DNA from: Deltaproteobacteria bacterium
GTDB taxonomy: Bacteria > Acidobacteriota > Thermoanaerobaculia > Multivoradales > JAHZIX01
DNA: 64,000 bases
Direction: 5' to 3'
Assembly (NCBI GenBank): GCA_022601195.1
Contig: JAHZIX010000044.1
Span: 124,001-188,000, forward strand
In this document: piece after piece, positions 1-7,336 of the stretch
How the letters are laid out: each line of letters opens with the position of its first letter
How positions within the stretch are numbered: the first letter of the stretch is position 1
Notes under the pieces: model-generated
Database searches by the model: none
The model's input: the letters and a program-made list of their open reading frames with translations, nothing else
Told to the model about the DNA's origin: nothing
Program-made: the position numbers and the translations under genes

Positions 1-2124
1 GTCATTCTCCGGTGAGTAGGTTCCACCCAGCGCCTCTAAGGTGCCGTCTTTCTCGGCTTGGGCGAGATCAAAGAGCACAAGGCTCGAGCTGTCATCGATA
101 TTGGGCTCGAAATCGGGATCGGAAAGATCCAAGGCGAAGGCTTCTCGCTGGCTGTTGCGCAGGGCCTTATCGGGATTGGGCATTTGCGGCAAAATATGCG
201 GATGGGCGGGGCAAAAACGCAAGGCTCGACGGCCCTCGACGATGGTCTGCCCCAGACCGAGAGCTACGGTGGCAATCCCATCTTCCGGCTTCATATAGCC
301 CACCGGGTAGTAGTTGTAACTCTGGGCAACGCCGGCAAAATTCGGATAGAACCTCTCGCCATAGCGGCGGCCCACGAGCCGCTCGACGATGACGGCCATT
401 TTCTCTTCTTCCACCCGCAGCGAGTTCGCTTCCAGATAACTCCGACTCGCCTGCAGAAAGGTCGAAGCGAAAATCAACCGAATCGTCTTCGACAGCTGCT
501 CCAGGCGAAGGTCTTCGGAATCGGAGCAATTGGGAATCATGAAAGTCTTGTACAAACCGGCCAGAGGTAGAAACTCTGAGTCTTCGTGTAGGCTGGATGA
601 GCGAACCGCCAGGGGGTATCGGGTCGAAGCCAGAATTGCCGCGAGGTCCTTCATGACCTCCTCTTCCAAAGGCTGCTCCAGAAATAGCTGAACGACAGCA
701 ACATCGTCTTGGGCTTCCAGAGCCCGCTCTCGAAGCTGGTTGGTGTCGCAATAGTGTTCGAAGATGTCGGTACACAGCACCGCTGTTCGGGGCACCTGAA
801 TGCGAATGCCTGGGTACTTCTCGTGGATGGGGTGGCCCGCCAAGAGATGGCTAACGAAGGCTATTCCTCGCCCCTTTCCTCCCATGGACCCAGAGCCCAA
901 CCGACTGAAATCTCTTTCGCGGGCTCCCGTGCCTCGAACGAACTCGGTGACCTCTCCCTTCTGCTGGCGTTCGAGGAAACGACTGAAAATCTCCGTGAGG
1001 TAGTTGCGGAGATCCTCCGTCGTACTGAAATCCGAGACCCGACGAGGGCGAACCTCCATGGCCAGGCCGAATTCGCTACGCGCCATCAACCAATTCGAAA
1101 TGTGATTGCGAGCCGCGTGGTCACGGAGACTTTCCTCCGGAACTCGCCGAATAGCTTCCAGCATCTCCGTCAGATCGTCTGCCCGGTCGACTTCGACTCC
1201 CTCCAAATCCTTGAAAACGAAAGATCCGAAGCCGAAGTTCTTGCGGATGAACTTCTGCAGTTCTTTGAGAAGCTCCGGTGAGTTCTTGTCAGCAAAATGA
1301 ACTCCTAGCTGCTGGGCCAGTCGTTCCTGTTCCGACTCTCGGGATTGCAGCAACACCGGCAGGTCCGGCAGGCGGCTTCGCACTAGATCGATGAACCTGC
1401 GCCCGGCTTGCGGATCGAGCTGCCCAAGCCGAGGAAAACGCAAGTCGCAAATTGTGCCGAGGACAAAGCTCTCGTATTTTTCAAAGAGCTCCTTGGCCTC
1501 CTCGAAAGTGCGAGCGAGTAGGATCTTGGGCCGCGCCCGAGTCCGGTAATGACGATCCCTCTCGTTGAGACGCCGCTCCAGGAGTGTTTTCACCTGACCG
1601 AGAATCTCGCCATAGATGATCGGCAGGTAGGAGGAGTAAAAGGCCGGCGAGTCTTCCACCACGATGATCACGCGCACCAATCCCTTGCGGGTGTCGTGAT
1701 CGACATTGAGCATGTCTTCCACGGACTTGACGAGGGTCACCAGGAGCCGCGAATCCCCCGTCCAGAGAAAAACCTGGTCGAGGCCTTGGGAACGAGGGCG
1801 CTGGGAGTATTTCTGCGCATCCGCACGGTCGTAGGTGACCATGGCCACTGGGGTGTCTGGGTGGGAGGCTCGAACTCTAGAGGCGAGCTCGAGAGGCCCC
1901 ATGTCGGAGCAGTGGGGAGTCGTCAGCACCAAATCGTAGGGTACCGAATTGAGCTGCTCCAGAGCCTGTCGAGCGGAGGGAACGTGATCGAAATGGGGCG
2001 GCGCCGACAAGTCCATCTCAACGTATTGGCTGAGCAGACGATCGGCGAACCGCCCATCTTCCTCGAGAATAAATCGATCGTAGGGGCTAGCGACCAGGAG
2101 GACGTCCTTGACCAAATTCGGCAT
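1..2124 (-). CDS. Partial: two receiver-like domains plus PEP/pyruvate-binding (PPDK N-terminal) domain
   Basis: I translated this minus-strand frame by hand; it is open for 708 codons and continues past the left edge, so the C-terminus is missing. Residues about 1-130 (VLLVASPYDRF...) look like a receiver domain in which the usual acceptor Asp is replaced (LVLTTPHCSDM). Residues about 140-310 form a second receiver-like domain (VIIVVEDSPAFY) that keeps a candidate acceptor Asp (GTICDLRFP). From about 330 on the sequence resembles the PPDK/PEP-synthase nucleotide-binding domain, with a glycine-rich GSMGGKGRG around 412-420 and an RSSSLHED motif around 508-514. PPDK-type domains bind ATP and pyruvate/PEP; here the receiver fusion suggests signalling or a regulated dikinase. 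The only plausible starts are ATG 2124 or the TTG just before it. It follows gdhA by 38 nt in the same frame, so an operon is likely. The exact reaction is unknown. Confidence 0.8.
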   Translation of the reverse strand, partial: MPNLVKDVLLVASPYDRFILEEDGRFADRLLSQYVEMDLSAPPHFDHVPSARQALEQLNSVPYDLVLTTPHCSDMGPLELASRVRASHPDTPVAMVTYDRADAQKYSQRPRSQGLDQVFLWTGDSRLLVTLVKSVEDMLNVDHDTRKGLVRVIIVVEDSPAFYSSYLPIIYGEILGQVKTLLERRLNERDRHYRTRARPKILLARTFEEAKELFEKYESFVLGTICDLRFPRLGQLDPQAGRRFIDLVRSRLPDLPVLLQSRESEQERLAQQLGVHFADKNSPELLKELQKFIRKNFGFGSFVFKDLEGVEVDRADDLTEMLEAIRRVPEESLRDHAARNHISNWLMARSEFGLAMEVRPRRVSDFSTTEDLRNYLTEIFSRFLERQQKGEVTEFVRGTGARERDFSRLGSGSMGGKGRGIAFVSHLLAGHPIHEKYPGIRIQVPRTAVLCTDIFEHYCDTNQLRERALEAQDDVAVVQLFLEQPLEEEVMKDLAAILASTRYPLAVRSSSLHEDSEFLPLAGLYKTFMIPNCSDSEDLRLEQLSKTIRLIFASTFLQASRSYLEANSLRVEEEKMAVIVERLVGRRYGERFYPNFAGVAQSYNYYPVGYMKPEDGIATVALGLGQTIVEGRRALRFCPAHPHILPQMPNPDKALRNSQREAFALDLSDPDFEPNIDDSSSLVLFDLAQAEKDGTLEALGGTYSPEND

Positions 2125-2162
2125 CAAGGACTGATAGCCGAACGGTCGAGGCCCCCCTGACC

Positions 2163-3521
2163 TCATACCAAACCTTGGTCCGTCATCGCATGGGCGACCC
2201 GAAGAAAGCCAGCGATGTTGGCACCAGCCACGAGATTGCCCGGACTGCCATATTGCTCCGCGGCCTGCTGACACGTGGAATGGATGTGCACCATGATCTG
2301 GCGGAGCCTCTGGTCCACCTCTTCCCGAGTCCAAGAGAGGCGCATGCTGTTCTGGCTCATCTCCAAAGCGGATGTGGCGACACCACCCGCATTGGCCGCC
2401 TTGCCAGGACCGAGAAGCACTCCCGCATCCAGGAAGACATTGATGGCTTCCGGGGTCGAAGGCATGTTAGCGCCTTCCGAAATACAAATGCACCCATTGC
2501 GCAACAGGTTCTCGGCGTCCTTACCGTTGAGCTCATTCTGGGTCGCCGAGGGCAGAGCTACGTCAGCGGGAATGTTCCACAGCTCATTGTGATCCTGATC
2601 CGGCTCGGTCGCTGTGTAGGTCGCCTCCGGAAAACGGTCTACGTACTCCCGAATCCGTCCTCTCCGAACATTCTTGAGGTCCATCACAAAGTCGAGCTTC
2701 TCTCGGTCGATCCCCTCGTCGTCATGGATGAAACCGCTCGAGTCTGAGAAGGTCAATACTTTGCCGCCAAACTCGATGACCTTTTCCGCAGCGTACTGGG
2801 CAACATTGCCGGACCCGGAGACCAAGCATCTCTTGCCACTGAGTTCCATCCCCTTGGATTTGAGCATTTCGACGGCGAAATAGACCTGACCATAGCCCGT
2901 CGCCTCGGTGCGAATCAGCGATCCTCCCCAGGCGAGGCCCTTCCCCGTCAGGACACCCTCGAACCGATTGGCCAGACGCTTGTATTGACCGAAGAGGTAA
3001 CCGATCTCCCGACCACCGACCCCGATGTCTCCAGCCGGAACATCGGTGGATGGGCCTATATGCCGATAGAGCTCGCTCATGAAAGACTGACAGAAACGCA
3101 TCACTTCTTCGTCCGACCGGCCCTTGGAGTCAAAGTCGGAGCCGCCCTTGCCTCCCCCGATGGGAGTCGTCGTCAGGGCATTCTTGAAAATTTGCTCGAA
3201 TCCCAAGAACTTGAGAATGGAGAGATTCACCGACGGGTGAAATCTCAGGCCGCCCTTGTAGGGGCCTAGGGCGCTGTTGAACTCGACCCGAAAGCCCCGA
3301 TTGACTTGGACTTCGTTCTTGTCGTCCAACCAAGGCACTCGAAACATGATGACCCGCTCCGGTTCGACGATCCGTTCGACGATCTTCGCCTTACGAAGCT
3401 CGGGGTGACGGTCCAGCGCAGGCCCAATCGAATCCAACACCTCCTGTACCGCCTGCTGAAACTCCGGCTCGTGGGGATCTCTGCGCAGTACCCGCTCCAT
3501 CGATTCGTTTGACAGACTCAA
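2163..3521 (-). CDS. gdhA: Glutamate dehydrogenase, small hexameric (GdhA) type
   Basis: This enzyme interconverts 2-oxoglutarate plus ammonium and glutamate in the cytoplasm. The 452 residues match the usual length of the ~450-residue hexameric family. The substrate loop GPYKGGLRFHP is at about 86-96, the catalytic Lys lies in PIGGGKGG (K125) and the catalytic Asp in PAGDIG (D165). The dinucleotide-binding GSGNV is at about 236-240. The closest resemblance is to NADP-dependent biosynthetic enzymes, but coenzyme choice cannot be proven by eye. I chose the TTG start because a GGAGGG Shine-Dalgarno lies 7 nt upstream; the next ATG is eight codons in and has no such site. The receiver-PPDK gene follows 38 nt downstream. 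Confidence 0.95.
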   Translation of the reverse strand: MSLSNESMERVLRRDPHEPEFQQAVQEVLDSIGPALDRHPELRKAKIVERIVEPERVIMFRVPWLDDKNEVQVNRGFRVEFNSALGPYKGGLRFHPSVNLSILKFLGFEQIFKNALTTTPIGGGKGGSDFDSKGRSDEEVMRFCQSFMSELYRHIGPSTDVPAGDIGVGGREIGYLFGQYKRLANRFEGVLTGKGLAWGGSLIRTEATGYGQVYFAVEMLKSKGMELSGKRCLVSGSGNVAQYAAEKVIEFGGKVLTFSDSSGFIHDDEGIDREKLDFVMDLKNVRRGRIREYVDRFPEATYTATEPDQDHNELWNIPADVALPSATQNELNGKDAENLLRNGCICISEGANMPSTPEAINVFLDAGVLLGPGKAANAGGVATSALEMSQNSMRLSWTREEVDQRLRQIMVHIHSTCQQAAEQYGSPGNLVAGANIAGFLRVAHAMTDQGLV

Positions 3522-3950
3522 GACCTGCCCTCCTTTTTCAGGGGATATTTTGGATAATTCGCCCGCGATCTTATAGAACTTCGAGGCTCCAGGGACAGCA
3601 TTTGTTCCAGTTCTCCATTCTTTTATGGGTTCGCCGTTATCAGCTTGTGAGGGCTCTCCGCCAAGCCACCTCTCGATGCTGGAATTTACACCTCGGGAAA
3701 CGGCCCCGGGTCTCGAAGAAAGCCCCTTGCACGGCGCATTCCGCCTGATAAGTATTGAGAATTTGCCACATTGCTTGACAGAGGCCTCGCGGCGGCCTTA
3801 GCCTCGAAACAACTTTTCGAATCGGTCCCATTGTCAAGATACGACAATTCCCCGGACCTTTCTCAGAAAACGGCGCTTCCTCCATCTCTAGAATGATGGA
3901 AGCCGGTGCCGTTTTCTCATCATCACGCCTGATTCCAGGAGGAAAATGCT
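3522..3950. other. Divergent intergenic region between gdhA and the M43 protease
   Basis: No convincing gene lies in these 429 bases. A TATAAGAT-like -10 for gdhA sits on the minus strand around 3570-3580. On the plus strand there is a TTGACA at 3775-3780 without a good -10 at normal spacing. A long hairpin immediately precedes the protease and is listed separately. Confidence 0.5.
3865..3917 (+). promoter_or_regulatory. Long hairpin in the 5' leader of the M43 protease gene
   Basis: AGAAAACGGC (3865-3874) is perfectly complementary to GCCGTTTTCT (3908-3917). Inside it GCTTCC (3875-3880) pairs with GGAAGC (3898-3903). The structure ends about 20 nt before the AGGAGG ribosome site and 33 nt before the start codon. 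No T-run follows, so a leader or mRNA-stability element is more likely than a terminator. Function is inferred only from position. Confidence 0.45.
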
Positions 3951-4901
3951 ATGAAGACCCTCGCTCGCACGCTCCGAACCACAGCGGCTTGCGCCACTCT
4001 CCTCGGTGGTGCTGCCATGCTCCTGCTGACCGCCAGCCCCGCCACCGCCGTGGACCTCCCAGCTGCGGATCTCCAGGGCAGTGGCGACACACACATTCTC
4101 AACGAAAAAGGCCAGCTGATCCGAACCCACCGGTGCGAAGCACCTTCCCTCACAGCGGAGCATCAGGCCCAAGTTAACCGCGAAATCGAAGGCTGGCTGG
4201 CCAAGAACGGAACTTCTCACATGGCTGGCAACATCAATATTCCCGTCGCCTTCCATGTGGTCTATAAGAGGAAACGTGGCGTCGAAACCGGCAACGTCCC
4301 TCAATCACAGATCAATGCGCAAATCAGTGTGCTCAATAATGCCTACGCAGGCACCGGCTTCTCCTTCACTCTGGCGAGTGTTAGTCGTACCCAGAACAAC
4401 CGGTGGCATGACCGTTGCGACAAGAATCGCCAGGAGCGAGACATGAAGAATGCTCTGGCAGTCGACCCTTCCACCCACATGAATTTCTACACTTGCGGCC
4501 TCGGTGGCGGTTCCCTGCTCGGCTATGCCTATCTGCCAGCAACTTTCTCGGAGAGCAACAATCTCCACGGCGTAGTTGCCCTCTATTCCTCTCTCCCCGG
4601 TGGCTCTGCAGCTCCCTACAACCAGGGAGATACGGGAACTCACGAGGTGGGCCACTATCTCGGACTCGACCACACCTTCGCCAACGGCTGTAGCTCCCCA
4701 GGAGATTCGGTCTCCGACACCCCCTACGAGGCGAGTCCCGCTTATGGTTGCCCCGTAGGCCGGGATACCTGCTCCGGCGGTGGTGTCGATCCCATTCTCA
4801 ATTTCATGGACTACACCGACGACTCCTGCATGAATCAGTTCACTGCCGGCCAGGCAACCCGGATGCAGAATCAAGTCGCGGTTTACAAGCCTAGCTTGTA
4901 G
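3951..4901 (+). CDS. Secreted pappalysin-like zinc metalloprotease (MEROPS M43)
   Basis: The 316-residue protein starts with a signal peptide (basic MKTLARTLR, hydrophobic stretch, cleavage near SPATAVD about residue 34). The zinc site is HEVGHYLGLDH, with H231, E232, H235 and H241, the extended HExxHxxGxxH of metzincins. It is followed by a Met-turn region, NFMDYTDDSCMNQFT, typical of M43 (cytophagalysin/pappalysin) proteases. Several Cys residues suggest disulfides in an exported protein. The start has a strong AGGAGG site 8 nt upstream. It probably degrades extracellular protein; the substrate is unknown. It is monocistronic, with a terminator just downstream and a long hairpin in its leader. 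Confidence 0.9.
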   Translation: MKTLARTLRTTAACATLLGGAAMLLLTASPATAVDLPAADLQGSGDTHILNEKGQLIRTHRCEAPSLTAEHQAQVNREIEGWLAKNGTSHMAGNINIPVAFHVVYKRKRGVETGNVPQSQINAQISVLNNAYAGTGFSFTLASVSRTQNNRWHDRCDKNRQERDMKNALAVDPSTHMNFYTCGLGGGSLLGYAYLPATFSESNNLHGVVALYSSLPGGSAAPYNQGDTGTHEVGHYLGLDHTFANGCSSPGDSVSDTPYEASPAYGCPVGRDTCSGGGVDPILNFMDYTDDSCMNQFTAGQATRMQNQVAVYKPSL

Positions 4902-4946
4902 ACCCAAAGACCCGACTTACATCACAGGCCTGCAGGCCTGAAGCTC

Positions 4947-4980
4947 AGGAGGCGCTCCGGCGCCTCCTTTGTCGTCTTTG
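4947..4980 (+). terminator. Rho-independent terminator of the M43 protease gene
   Basis: AGGAGGCGC (4947-4955) and GCGCCTCCT (4960-4968) form a perfect 9-bp stem with loop TCCG, followed by the T-rich TTGTCGTCTTTG. It lies 45 nt after the protease stop codon. Confidence 0.8.
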
Positions 4981-5244
4981 CTCTCCCTCGTTCCTCCCTC
5001 TATCCAGAAGCTCGCTGAGGAGCTGTCAATTCGCTGTGCCCGGCAAACTCACCACCAAGTGTCACGAAATTACCAAAATGCAGACAATTCGTCCCGAAGT
5101 TCTCCAATCAAAGCACTTCCCCGAGTAACTGTCGGCGGAGCCGAGGTATCGGGGGTAGTTCCAGGATGGGGAATCCGCTATCCTCTTGAGCCCCGTAGGT
5201 GCCTCTACTCGAGGCTGATTTCATTGACTCAAGGAAGTTTCCCC
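4981..5244. other. Upstream region of phhA, no gene seen
   Basis: The reading frame upstream of phhA stays open through here, but composition and motifs give no sign that it is translated. I see no clear promoter consensus, TyrR-like box or inverted repeat. The AAGGAAG ribosome site of phhA lies at its right end. Confidence 0.4.
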
Positions 5245-6192
5245 ATGCACACTACTCTGATCGAAGACCCGCTGACCGAAGACCCGCTGACCGAAAACGA
5301 CCTGACTACCACTCGGGCTCCTTTTATCGAGGCAGCCAAAGGCCGCGGCGATATGTTCATTCGCCAGCCCCACGAACTCTATAGCGATCGCAACCACGAA
5401 GCCTGGCGTCAGCTCTATCAGCGCATGTTGCCAAAGTGGGAAAAATATGCCAACCACAAATTTCTCGAGGGAATCGAAAGCCTAGCCATCAATCCAGATC
5501 GAGTTCCCAAGTTGGAGGACGTCAATCAGTTCTTGGCGCCGCTGACGGGCTTCGTGGCCAAGGCCGTCGCCGGCTACATTCCTGCCTACCTATTCTTCGA
5601 TAGCCTGCGTCGGCGGGAGTTCCCAACCACGATTACCATTCGCGATCTAGACCACCTGGACTACCTTCCGGAGCCGGATATTTTTCACGATATCTCCGGT
5701 CACGTTCCCATGCACACGGACCCGGCTTTTGCGGACGCCCTAGTTCGCATCGGCGGAGTGGCTCACGCGGTGGCCAGACAATTCGCCGGCCGTGCCGATA
5801 GTGAAGAGGCCTTGCGGGAGCTCACCGGCACCTTGCGAGCTCTCAGCCGATTCTTCTGGTTCACCGTCGAGTTCGGCCTGATGCGCCACGGGGACGGTGT
5901 CCGGGTTTACGGTAGCGGCTTGCTGAGCTCTCACGGCGAGATCCAACACGCCGTCGAGGCTGCCAAGGTTCAACGCCAGCCCTTCCAGCTTGAATGGGTC
6001 ATCAATCAGAGCTTTGAGATCGACAGCTACCAACCCTTACTTTTCGTCGTGGACTCCTTCGACCACCTTTTTGAGGAAGCCGGGCGCCTAGAAAAATGGG
6101 CTCTCGAGGGAAAACTCGGCAACGTCGCCGCTGGCGAGCCGGTAGTAGATGCCGACGACTTGCGCTCCTTCGTAGACGGAGTCACGGCCTAG
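5245..6192 (+). CDS. phhA: Phenylalanine 4-monooxygenase (pterin-dependent)
   Basis: The enzyme hydroxylates phenylalanine to tyrosine using O2, non-heme Fe(II) and a tetrahydropterin. The protein has 315 residues; the iron ligands are His148 and His153 in FHDISGHVP and Glu209 in FTVEFGLM, and the catalytic core is complete. I chose ATG 5245 because AAGGAAG lies 9 nt upstream and the family core begins soon after. The frame is open back to 4969, but that extension shows no family resemblance. The N-terminus carries a small repeat (EDPLTEDPLTENDLT) encoded by 15-bp direct repeats at 5263-5292. The gene for the recycling enzyme, pterin-4a-carbinolamine dehydratase, converges on it 37 nt away. 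Confidence 0.93.
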   Translation: MHTTLIEDPLTEDPLTENDLTTTRAPFIEAAKGRGDMFIRQPHELYSDRNHEAWRQLYQRMLPKWEKYANHKFLEGIESLAINPDRVPKLEDVNQFLAPLTGFVAKAVAGYIPAYLFFDSLRRREFPTTITIRDLDHLDYLPEPDIFHDISGHVPMHTDPAFADALVRIGGVAHAVARQFAGRADSEEALRELTGTLRALSRFFWFTVEFGLMRHGDGVRVYGSGLLSSHGEIQHAVEAAKVQRQPFQLEWVINQSFEIDSYQPLLFVVDSFDHLFEEAGRLEKWALEGKLGNVAAGEPVVDADDLRSFVDGVTA

Positions 6193-6229
6193 CTGCCTGT
6201 AGTGAAGGGCTCCTCAGTTGGGCTACCAA

Positions 6230-6520
6230 CTAGGAGCCAACGAGACCGCTCATCTTGTGGGCCAAGGCGAAATCCTTCTCGCTGAGCCCCCCTACATCGT
6301 GGGTCGACAAGGAGACCTCTACTCGGTTGTAGACGTTGAACCACTCCGGATGGTGATTCATGCTCTCTGCCAGAAGGGCGACCTGACTCATAAATCCAAA
6401 AGCTGCTACGAAGTTAGGGAACTGGAATTTTCGACAGATCTTGCCGTTCTCCAAACTCCAGCCTTCGAGATCGCTCAAGGCTGTACGGGCTTCCTCGTCG
6501 GTCAATTTCCGTTGAGTCAT
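6230..6520 (-). CDS. phhB: Pterin-4a-carbinolamine dehydratase
   Basis: This 96-residue protein has the usual length of the PCD/DCoH family. The active-site segment is visible: Glu52, His56-His57-Pro58 in ESMNHHPEW and His74 in LSTHDVGGLS. It dehydrates the 4a-hydroxytetrahydropterin released by phenylalanine hydroxylase so that the cofactor can be reduced again. Its start overlaps the stop of the upstream ydcF-like gene by ATGA, making it the last gene of the 12159-to-6230 minus-strand operon. phhA is the convergent neighbour, so the functional pair lies on opposite strands. Confidence 0.92.
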   Translation of the reverse strand: MTQRKLTDEEARTALSDLEGWSLENGKICRKFQFPNFVAAFGFMSQVALLAESMNHHPEWFNVYNRVEVSLSTHDVGGLSEKDFALAHKMSGLVGS

Positions 6521-7314
6521 TTCTTGCGCTCCTTTTCGGGGTCCGATGGGTTCTTAGAATTCCCACGAGGCCGGAAGCGCAGACGGTACCACGCCCCTCC
6601 AATCAACTCGTGCAGGGCCAGATAGCTGCTCAGCCAACCTCCTAGAGAAGGAAGGTAAGCGCGCACTCCACGGGATTCACCACCAAAACCCATAGCAGCC
6701 GTGGTCACTAGAAAACCGGCTCGCTGAAAAGCGAGCGCAGCTCGCGGCATGTGCCAGAAATGCGTCACTAGGGCAATTCTAGAGATCCCCTGAGGTAGCA
6801 GGATGTGGGCCGAAAAAAGGGCGTTCTCCTGAGTGGTATTGCTAAGCGCTTCTACCCAGCGGACCGGAACCTGAAAAGCCTCTTCGAGAACGTCTCCCTG
6901 AGCCCGACCGGCTCCATTGCCCGTGACCAGCACCGGCAGGCCCCATTGGTGGTACAGGAAAGCCCCGTACCTCAACCGCTCCAGGGTCAAGGCACTGACC
7001 CCCATCCCAGGATTTTCCCGTGCCCCGTCTCGCCCTCCGGCATCTAAAACCACCACCGCTTGTAGGTCGTAGGCCCCTGCAGCCCCTTCCTGAACGGGTG
7101 GGTGCCGATCGAAGAGTCCCAACAGCCTCCTCGCTATCTGGGGTATCCCCAATATCCACAGGAGGCCCAGGCTCACAGCGCTGATTCCGAGGCCCCAGCC
7201 GGCTCTCCCGGAGGCAGCTAAGAGACTTCCCGCAAAACCACCCAGGATGAGCGACCCGGGGGGAAGGAAACAGGCCTTGAGAAACGCCACAAGGCTCTTT
7301 TGTATCCGGATCAT
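6517..7314 (-). CDS. YdcF/ElyC-like DUF218 membrane protein
   Basis: The protein has 265 residues with two hydrophobic segments near the N-terminus (about 13-33 and 38-58), followed by a soluble DUF218 domain. Typical DUF218 elements are AVVVLDAGG, LRYGAFLYHQWGLPVLVTGNG, the SNTTQENALFSA segment and the LVTHFWHMPRAALAFQRAG segment. Family members such as ElyC and SanA affect envelope or peptidoglycan homeostasis; the biochemical reaction is not settled. It lies 22 nt downstream of the CRTAC1 gene and overlaps phhB by 4 nt. Family assignment is secure, function is not. Confidence 0.85.
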   Translation of the reverse strand: MIRIQKSLVAFLKACFLPPGSLILGGFAGSLLAASGRAGWGLGISAVSLGLLWILGIPQIARRLLGLFDRHPPVQEGAAGAYDLQAVVVLDAGGRDGARENPGMGVSALTLERLRYGAFLYHQWGLPVLVTGNGAGRAQGDVLEEAFQVPVRWVEALSNTTQENALFSAHILLPQGISRIALVTHFWHMPRAALAFQRAGFLVTTAAMGFGGESRGVRAYLPSLGGWLSSYLALHELIGGAWYRLRFRPRGNSKNPSDPEKERKK

Positions 7315-7336
7315 CGGAGAGCTTCGGGAATCGACC

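Noticed and set aside
1549..2160. 203-codon plus-strand ORF opposite the receiver-PPDK gene
   Set aside because: It is an antisense shadow; the minus frame shows clear domains across all 708 codons.
4969..5244. 92-codon N-terminal extension of phenylalanine hydroxylase
   Set aside because: The frame is open but contains the upstream terminator region, has no family similarity, and a better ribosome site precedes ATG 5245.
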